From positions 25,670,524 to 25,734,523 of the forward strand of contig NC_134845.1 in assembly GCF_965363235.1 (NCBI RefSeq): 64,000 bases of DNA, in the 5' to 3' direction. The stretch's first letter is position 1, and every line of letters starts with the position of its first letter. Origin of the DNA: Mytilus galloprovincialis. Its lineage: Eukaryota > Mollusca > Bivalvia > Mytilida > Mytilidae. Under the pieces are notes generated by a model. That model saw nothing but the letters and a program-made list of their open reading frames with translations, made no database searches and was not told the origin of the DNA. Positions 56,880 to 64,000 of this stretch are shown piece by piece. A program made the translations under genes and the position numbers.

Positions 56880-58650
56880 TTTACCTGTAGAACACATATT
56901 ATGAATGTCAATACTTAAGATTTTTCAATATGATGAACTTGACATTAAATTTCATATCATTTTTGAGTAACCAGAATAAAACTTTAGTAATTAGCAAGCT
57001 GCAATAAATAAAATAGGATGACTAGGAAGAAATGAAAGGATTTTACTCTTTAAAGTAATAAGGACAAGTGTACTGAAGGAATGTGTAATAAAAAAAATAC
57101 CAAAAAAAAATTGTTTTTGGCAGCTCCCCCCTTTTTTAAGCCTGATGCTTACTATTGTTTGTGACACAAAAATCCATTTCACTTTGAATTTTCTATTTGA
57201 ATTACCTATTTTGCAAAATACAATCTGTATAATTCAAGTATTTATTTTTGAATGCTTGGTTTAATTGAAATATGAGACTTTCCTCAATTTATTGCGAAAA
57301 TACACCAAAAAAAAAGGGGGGAGGCTATCTAAATGATCAATAAAATCTATAAAATTAATTTGCAACCGAAATCCCTTCAACATATTTTGAACCAAAGAAA
57401 ATGCAATGTAAGTCTGACATTTAGGGTAAATTAAAGCGACTTTTGGGCTGTAGTGTCTGTTTTAGTGTGATTTGATGAAAAGGCCATATTTTTTATCACT
57501 TTATGTGTTTTGCCACGCCCTTATTTTCTATATATATCATTATGTTTAATAAAATTATGTGATTTTTACTTCATACACATCCTATCTGTGCTATTAAAGT
57601 ATTTACACACTCAGAAGTTTTATAGTATTTATTTTTATTTGAGAAATCTATGAAATCTATGCATTTCAGTATATGCATCTATAAATAAACTCGGAAATAC
57701 CCTAAATCTCTATCGTTGCCATGGTTACCAGCAGTGTAAGGGCTTCAAACTTGCACGACTTTCATATAAGGTCAACCTGAACATGTCAGCAAAGTTTTAT
57801 CAAAATCAAACAACTTTGCGTGGAGCACCATCTGCATGGTTTTCTCATAGATGTCCATTTTAAATTACATGCACTAAATTATCCTTAATTAAAGACCACG
57901 CATACTTCATCGGAAATAATTGGATGTTATCCTCATATCCTAACCCTTGTTACATACGGATACCTCCGAGTTTAACTGCTGCGAACATATCTTTATTTAT
58001 ATATTTTTTTCCCTGTCAAAATGATGTGGATGCTTAAGCATCTGAGCATACATGCAAGCTACGCCAATGATTATATTCATCACGATTGTCGTTGCACTTA
58101 TATGGCATACATTAATACTATCATATCCATATGCAGTGACTCGCAGAAAGTGCACGTCTCTATCAGAAGCTTCACAAAAGTTATATAGTATTAATGCAGT
58201 CTTTATTTCACATTTAATCTTCTTCTTTTTTACCTCTTCATAAAAGTTATTTCAATGATGTAATTAATAACGTTAATACTATCTTTAATTAACTGATTTT
58301 TCATTCTAATGATTGCTTGCTGGCCTTCAGTGAAGGAATTTGAAGACAATAAAAAAAAAAACGTGCACTGTGTACACTTCTGCATTTGAAGGTTTGTTCG
58401 AAGACCTAGAGAATTATTGTAAAATGTGTTGTATGATAATTTGACAATACGAACTGTTAAAAATACAGAAATAATATGAAGGGTTCTGAAAATTAAGCAT
58501 GCATGTAAACTGCTTTGCCTGCGACTTTCGATATGTTCACGAGTGTCAACAAGTCGATTCAGTATGGGTTAAAATCAATGAAGACGCAGTAATGTCATAC
58601 TTTGTCTGTAAGCGTGATTGCTAATTGAAACTTAATACCTTTCATCCTAC
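56880..58650. other. intergenic; possible last exon of WSC gene at about 57990-58170 (-)
   Basis: On the minus strand, after 'ttttgtgaag' (about 58172), the frame needed by the WSC exon 3 donor stays open for 56 codons, with a moderately hydrophobic stretch (TTIVMNIIIGVACMY). The splice site is weak, so this stays a candidate. The + ORF at 58052-58243 is the other strand of the same segment. Confidence 0.3.
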
Positions 58651-58697
58651 GAAGCGCACTCACATTATTACAACAAAAATTAAATTAAAAGCTATAC

Positions 58698-58836
58698 CTC
58701 TGTAGATTGAATTTCTCCAAGAGGCACCACACATCCTGGTAGTTTCTCCTTTACATTTCATAGAACACTGGGTGTCAGGAACTCTTGGGTAGTTGTTGTC
58801 ATTAAGTTTATTTCCACAGAAACATTGGTCACTATT
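58698..58836 (-). CDS. WSC gene exon 3
   Basis: Acceptor GTCTATAG, phase 0. Second half of the WSC domain, with CFCGN, CSMKCKGETTRMCGASWRNS. Either ends at a GTATAG donor or reads on 12 residues to TGA at 58660. Confidence 0.9.
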
Positions 58837-61447
58837 CTATAGACATAGATAATGATTTATTTTAAGTGTTGCATTAGACAAATCAATCAGAAAAAATGAT
58901 CAGACACAACGTAGAGATAGCTGCACTCAATGTTCTTAAAATTTTAGATACCCGTACTAGGGGGGAAAAAACTCATCACACATAGGGTTAAAACATGTTT
59001 TTAATGCTCTTTAATGGTTTGAATACTATACTAAAGTACATGTATGTCAAAGGCAAAAGTTTGACAACTTTTCTTAAAATATCTAAGCACAAAATAATGA
59101 TTATACCCTATCAATAGAAATACTCTTTTAAACAATAAATATAATTCTTAGTTTTATTATACAAAATATATCTTATTTTAATAATGTTTTCAGCTATAAT
59201 CAACTTCAAACTACAGAAAAAAACATTTAAAAAGTTGTCATGCTATTTTACTTTTGTGTACCTGAGATACGTCTATTTGTTACATCACAGTTGAAGACCA
59301 AAAAAAATATGAAATCGTAGAATACAAAAATATAAAAACATAAAACAGAAGAGCCTTACAAAGTATTATATATATTACGAATACTTACTTGTAAGCCTAA
59401 ATATTCGAAGTTTGTACACAATGAACGACATTTCTCCAAATTCATGTTATTAGAGTTACTTTTATGTTGCGTCAAATGTCTATTGTGCTTATCAATAAAG
59501 CACCCAATATAACCTACAATAAAGCATCAACATTGGCTTTGTCAGGCACTTGAAGAAAAAAAATGTACAATTTAATTTTTAAAATTAAATTAATCATTAA
59601 TTAACGAATAATAGCGACTTCGTCACTTCTCATAGTTATTCAAAACTGGTCGTTGGCTTTATCTAATTTGGTTTATAAAATGGAATGAATAATTTACTGA
59701 TTGCGTCTTATTTTTTATCGGCACATTCGGGATTCGTATGTCAGGTGATGCACATATATCAAGAAATGGTAAACCTATCGCCTCTTGAGCTGGACATTAA
59801 TACATTAACTTCCGTTGATATCCATTGTTATACATATTTCGAAATGATTCACTAGTTTAGAACATCAGCTACTTTCTATAACCTCTAATGAATTGACGCT
59901 GCCAGTTCGTCCTCGACGAGTTTGAATATTACTTTTGACATTTTTGTTTCTCTTTAAAAAGAGTATGGTTTTGGCAAATAAAAACATTAGTATACTGTTG
60001 TTCGTAATTCATAGATCGATTGAGAAAAAAACAAATCCGGGTAACAAACTAAAACTGAGGGAAACACATCAATTATAAGAGAACTACGACACAACAGAAA
60101 CACAACATTAAAATGTAACACATACAGAAACGTACTAAAATATAACATTGGCAATTTTTCTTAATTGGTACGGGACATTTGAACTACAAAATGGTGTGTT
60201 GAAACTGGTTTTTGTTGCATGCAAAACCTCCCGCTTTTTTGTAATGTTAAATTTAACATTGAAATGACTACATTTCACATAGGACTACAATACACATAAA
60301 TGGGAGAACATATAGGACAGAGAAACACACTAATAATTGCTAAAAAAAGATGTCAGGTTTAAAATTCAATACGCCAGACGCGCGTTTTGTTCAAACAAGA
60401 CTTAGGCGGCAACCATTTGATTTTTTTCGCGACAAGTCGAAAACAATTTTTTTCTTTCAATTTTAGCATTACATATAGTGGCAGCTGAGGGTGAAACAAA
60501 CAATTTTTTTTTCTCAGAATCAAAAACAAATTATTTTTTTCTCCAAAAACTGGAAACAAACTTTTTTTTCCAAAAAAAACCATAGCCCCCCCCAGAAAAT
60601 CAAATGGTTGCTGCCTTACCACTGACGCTCTGATAAAAAAAAATCAAAAGCCAAAAAAAAGCCCAAAGTTGAAGAGGATGAGGATCCAAAATTCCAAAAA
60701 GTTGTACCAAATACGAGTAGGGTTGTCTGTCTCGGATAAGAACATCATTATCATTTAGAATAATTCATACTTTTGCAAACAGTAAATTTGTATGAATGAC
60801 TACATAATAGATATAAATGATAAAACCGGTGACTTACTATAAAATAAGAAGAAATAGACGAATAAATTCAACCAGCATATTAAAGTGATGTCAACAAATA
60901 GGATAGAATTAGAATAGAACTCGAGATTAGGTTTGTAATGTTAATATAACAATAAAAAGTACAGTACTAATTTATATCAAATTGTTGTAACTATTAGATA
61001 ATTAATTTATTATTTAGCTATGTCGGTATTTGTTCTAAATCAAACTGTAAACCAAATATATGGTACACATTTACTTGAACCAAACTGAAATCTTATTAAT
61101 AAAATGGATGATTAATTATCTCTACAATAACACACGAATACAACAGAAAGATATAAGATTTTCAACTAAAACGATAAGTATTGTTTATCACTTTTATCTG
61201 TCAGATGTTTATTTTCAATCATTTTTTTCATTATATAAAATAATTAAGTAATACGTAGACTGCAGTTCTTACCTTCATATCTGAATTGTCTCAACTGTTC
61301 AATCCTTTGGTCAATATATTTAGCAAATTCGCTACCAGCGCTAGCAAGATCGAATTGAGCCCTTCCGGTTATTGCCACATCAACAGCAGAGACTACTTGG
61401 CAGTAAGATACCAAAGCCAGGACACTCAAATGCAGTAGTGCAATCAT
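58698..61447 (-). CDS. secreted WSC-domain protein, 3 exons
   Basis: Exons 61447-61273, 59513-59389 and 58836-58698 join in phase. Residues 1-21 form a signal peptide (MIALLHLSVLALVSYCQVVS, then A). Residues 22-58 are a short helical-looking stretch (AKYIDQRIEQLRQF). From residue 59 comes a WSC domain: YIGCFIDKHN, NMNLEKCRSLC, FEYLGLQ, CFCGNKLND, CSMKCKGE and MCGASWRNSIY. WSC domains bind carbohydrate or sense the cell surface; in molluscs they occur in secreted and membrane proteins. The end is unclear: the donor after 58698 (GTATAG) is mediocre, and reading through adds GIAFNLIFVVIM and a TGA at 58660-58662, giving a complete protein of about 158 aa. A further exon to the left is the alternative. 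Confidence 0.87.
59389..59513 (-). CDS. WSC gene exon 2
   Basis: Acceptor TTTATTGTAG, perfect donor GTAAGT. First half of the WSC domain (YIGCF...CRSLC...YLGLQ). Ends in phase 0. Confidence 0.92.
60000..60800 (-). repeat. dispersed repeat family A, - copy (WSC intron 1)
   Basis: Complement of 5690-6250: GGGTAACAAACTAAAACTGA, 'acacatacagaaacg', ACAAAATGGTGTGTTGAAAC and the core at 60370-60392. The T-rich, G-run patch at 60420-60620 may be an extra small insertion. Confidence 0.75.
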
Positions 61448-61467
61448 CTTCGTTCAATTACTTGTTG
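61273..61467 (-). CDS. WSC gene exon 1 (20-nt leader, signal peptide)
   Basis: Acceptor CATTTTACAG precedes a 20-base leader and the ATG at 61447, so a non-coding exon lies further right. Donor GTAAGA splits the Gly codon before YIGCF. Confidence 0.85.
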
Positions 61468-61469
61468 CT

Positions 61470-62700
61470 GTAAAATGATAAGCTTGTATTGAGGATTTTA
61501 AGATGTAATAAGCACTCATTTTTTCGATAAATCTTCCAATGCGTATACTTGTATTTTATTTGTAAGCCGTACATGGTTGTTAATGTTAGAAATATTTAGT
61601 GAATAAATTAAAAAAGAAAAAGTGTGATGTGTTTGAAATTTTCATTTTGCCATTTGATTAAGAATTTACCGTTTTAAATTTTTCATCGGAGGTCAGTCTT
61701 TTTGTGAGTTTACTTTTTACTGGATAAGCATATGTCAATAATATCAATAAGGCATTACATATTATATTTAACATTGCGTATAAGGTATACAATTAATTTT
61801 AAGTATAACAGGTATAACTTATCAAGTGAAGGCTTAACGAGCACTTCAGATTTGAGGTGTATGGAACATTCTGACGGATTACTTATATATGATGTCAATC
61901 TCCTTTTGGAAATTCGTTTAACAGGTCGGGACCACTACCTTATATGGAAATGCATAAATTAGCATACTTATGTTCTCGCACATGTAATTGTTTATTTACA
62001 TGTGACGCAATTTATTTTTACCTAGGTTTTTGACCAATCCACTAAATGAGTCACAATTGCATGATGGACTACTACGTGTTTACAATCAACCAAGAACACG
62101 TGTTATTTATTGAAATACAACACATTTTTTCGTGCAATGCGGGATTCACAATTTCGCCTAGTTTTTCATTTTGTGTATCCTCATTTATAGTTCGTGATAT
62201 AAAGTACTACTTCCATGCTCAGATTAACGAAGAGTTGTTTCTATGCGAAGAAAAAAGGATTTGAATTACCCGATATATAGCCATTAACATGTTTGATGAT
62301 GGCACAGAGATTTCATGTATTTGTCCACCAGACAGCAACGAAACAACAGCGATAAAACACAATTACCCATGAGACAAACTTACTAGTGTAAAGTAAGTCG
62401 TCGATAACACCCGGTGCTGATATTCACGAGTACAGCAATGTTCGTATAGATAATTAAAGGCAAATGTGGGATCCTTGAATTGTGTGTTCGTAAAAAGGTC
62501 GAAGAAATATTTACATACATGGCAGTGTTAACAAAATCGCGATCTATAAGTATATTTTTTGGTCACATTTCATTATATGGGACTTCCAAACTGTTCCCTT
62601 TGTTTTGAAGGTAGTGAAGTCAGCAACTGTAGTTTCAGTTTGTTAGTTTTTTTTAACGAGCTCGGACATTTGCCAAACTGAATTAAATCATTACAGCTGA
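61470..62700. other. upstream of WSC gene, no gene seen
   Basis: Should hold the WSC promoter and non-coding exon, which I cannot place. Short + frames (61732-61962, 62046-62264) lack any domain. Confidence 0.35.
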
Positions 62701-62713
62701 TTTCTTATACCTG

Positions 62714-62798
62714 CAAAGTAAAACTTTGGTTGGCTTGCTTGCTTTGTTTGTATAGTTGTTTATACAAGCTTTGAAAATAAGATTGACATCTTTAAACA

Positions 62799-62851
<53 letters not shown>

Positions 62852-63020
62852 CATTACTTTTTTTAAATTGTTACTTGGATGGAGAGTTGTCTCATTGGCA
62901 CTCGCACCACATCTTCCTATATCTATAGTTCAACTTGTATATTTTATATGTTGTACAATATACAAACAAAGCACGCAAGCCAACCAAAGTGTTGCTCTAC
63001 ATGCATTGGGAAATAAGCTG
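62714..63020. repeat. fold-back MITE family I, copy 2, with nested insertions
   Basis: Arms AAACTTTGGTTGGCTTGCTT and the complementary GCAAGCCAACCAAAG, with about 34 paired bases. The centre has been enlarged by a (TA)n run and a family B tail (GGAGAGTTGTCTCATTGGCA). Confidence 0.75.
62802..62849. repeat. (TA)24 microsatellite
   Basis: Pure TA dinucleotides inside the fold-back element. Confidence 0.97.
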
Positions 63021-63089
63021 TAATGATTTTATCCATATGTATGTGTGACAAAGTGGAAAATTTGATGTTTTGTGAAAATTCCATCGTTG

Positions 63090-63360
63090 GATCTATAATA
63101 AAAAAGGAGATATGATATGATTGCCAATGAGACAGCTGTCCACAAGAGATCAAAATGACACAGAAATTAACATTCATAGACCACCGTACAGCCTTCAACA
63201 ATGAGCAAAGCCCATACCGCAAAGTCAGCTATAAAAGGCCCCGATATGACAATGTAAAACAATTCAAACGAGAAAACTAACGGCCTTAATTATTTAAAAA
63301 AAAATGAACGAAAAACAAGTATGTAACACATAAACAAACGACAACCACTGAAATAAGGCT
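63090..63360 (-). repeat. SINE-like family B, - copy
   Basis: GATTGCCAATGAGACAGCTG, GAGATCAAAATGACACAGAA, 'caccgtacagccttcaac', AGCAAAGCCCATACCGCA and 'ggccccgatatgac' in order. Confidence 0.85.
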
Positions 63361-63369
63361 CCTATACAA

Positions 63370-63600
63370 TATATATCTTTTTGATGGGATAGATTTCTTG
63401 TCTTTTTGTATATTTAATTTGGGCCGTTTTTTTTTGGGTTTTTTTTTTGGATTGTTTTACACAAGTAATTTTTGGATCATTAATAGCTTACTTTTCAGCA
63501 TTGAACCTATGACTGCTTACTTTACTTAATTATGTCTTTCTTGGAAAGATGTCTCATTTGGCTCTCATATTTCATCTTCTTATTTCTATATACAAAGCAT
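63370..63600 (+). repeat. SINE-like family B, + copy
   Basis: Diverged, opposite orientation to the adjacent copy; ends with GATGTCTCATTTGGCTCTCA and 'catcttcttatttctata'. Confidence 0.6.
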
Positions 63601-63812
63601 ATTTAAGAAAAAAATAATAATAGGTAATATGGCACCCACTATTATCCAGAGACTTTTAATATTGGAGATATTTTACATATGTCAACAGGACAGCAGCCGA
63701 ACGATAAAAAAAACTCTGGGGTATATTTTGTTATAAAATTAGCAACAAACGGATATTATTGATGGATGAAACTATAAAAAAAAATGTATTGAGCTATATA
63801 CCGTACCTGCTA

Positions 63813-63960
63813 AGTGGCGGATCCAGGGGGCGGGGGTTCCGGGGGATGAACCCCCTATTTTTGGAAGATCAGTGCATTTGGCTGGGGACATGTAGTGGAA
63901 CCCCCTCCCCTTTTGTCCAGGGTTAGGACCCCCTTTTTAAAATGGCTGGATCCGCCCCTG
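63813..63960. mobile_element. G/C-run MITE family E, second copy
   Basis: Ends GTGGCGGATCCAGGGGGCGG and CTGGATCCGCCCCTG are complementary over GGCGGATCCAG. Same ends as 44719-44885. About 148 bases, non-coding. Confidence 0.8.
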
Positions 63961-64000
63961 CCGCTTTAATAACACTTATGTTTAGCATACTGAATATTTT

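Noticed and set aside
58052..58243. 63-codon + ORF with a hydrophobic start
   Set aside because: No splice or domain support; the opposite strand has an equally long frame that fits the WSC gene phase better.

Overview
This window is AT-rich animal nuclear DNA, almost certainly from a bivalve mollusc and probably a marine mussel (Mytilidae). Three things point there. The genes have many small exons with GT-AG introns. The gene families (HSPA12-type HSP70, Kunitz/WAP/lustrin secreted proteins, WSC proteins) are typical of molluscs. The intergenic space is packed with short dispersed repeats, fold-back MITEs and nested terminal-inverted-repeat (TIR) transposons whose sequences I associate with mussel genomes. 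The species call is inference.

Four protein-coding genes can be rebuilt exon by exon with consistent reading phase. (1) + strand, 1523-3795: a METTL24-type methyltransferase-like protein, 5 exons, 209 aa. (2) - strand, 19355-7183: an HSPA12-type HSP70 ATPase, 8 coding exons, 665 aa, convergent with gene 1. (3) - strand, 40184-27683: a secreted 249-aa multidomain inhibitor-like protein made of signal peptide, Kunitz, a 19-aa Cys cluster, two WAP domains and a lustrin-type Cys domain, 6 exons. (4) - strand, 61447-58698 or 58660: a secreted WSC-domain protein, 3 exons.

Most of the rest is mobile or repetitive. Gene 3 is stretched by a 2.1-kb TIR element (29734-31841) that holds a second TIR element, by a (GA)n tract, and by an L1/Tx1-like LINE (about 34213-38217) sitting in a Penelope-like relic and itself broken by another TIR element. 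At 43259-45899 there is a 2.64-kb transposon with 92-bp identical TIRs, which holds an older TIR element, which holds a SINE-like repeat and a small MITE. Between 41.8 and 42.9 kb lies a quasi-periodic repeat. At 53.8-54.9 kb is a repeat with a period of about 147 bp. Several SINE-like families share a short core across the window.

The most notable biology is gene 3. Its domain order is modular, and its promoter plus signal-peptide exon exists twice (about 40.07-40.34 and 32.34-32.60 kb). The second copy keeps the TATA box, reading frame and splice donor but has lost its ATG. No tRNA, rRNA, CRISPR or prokaryotic features were seen.
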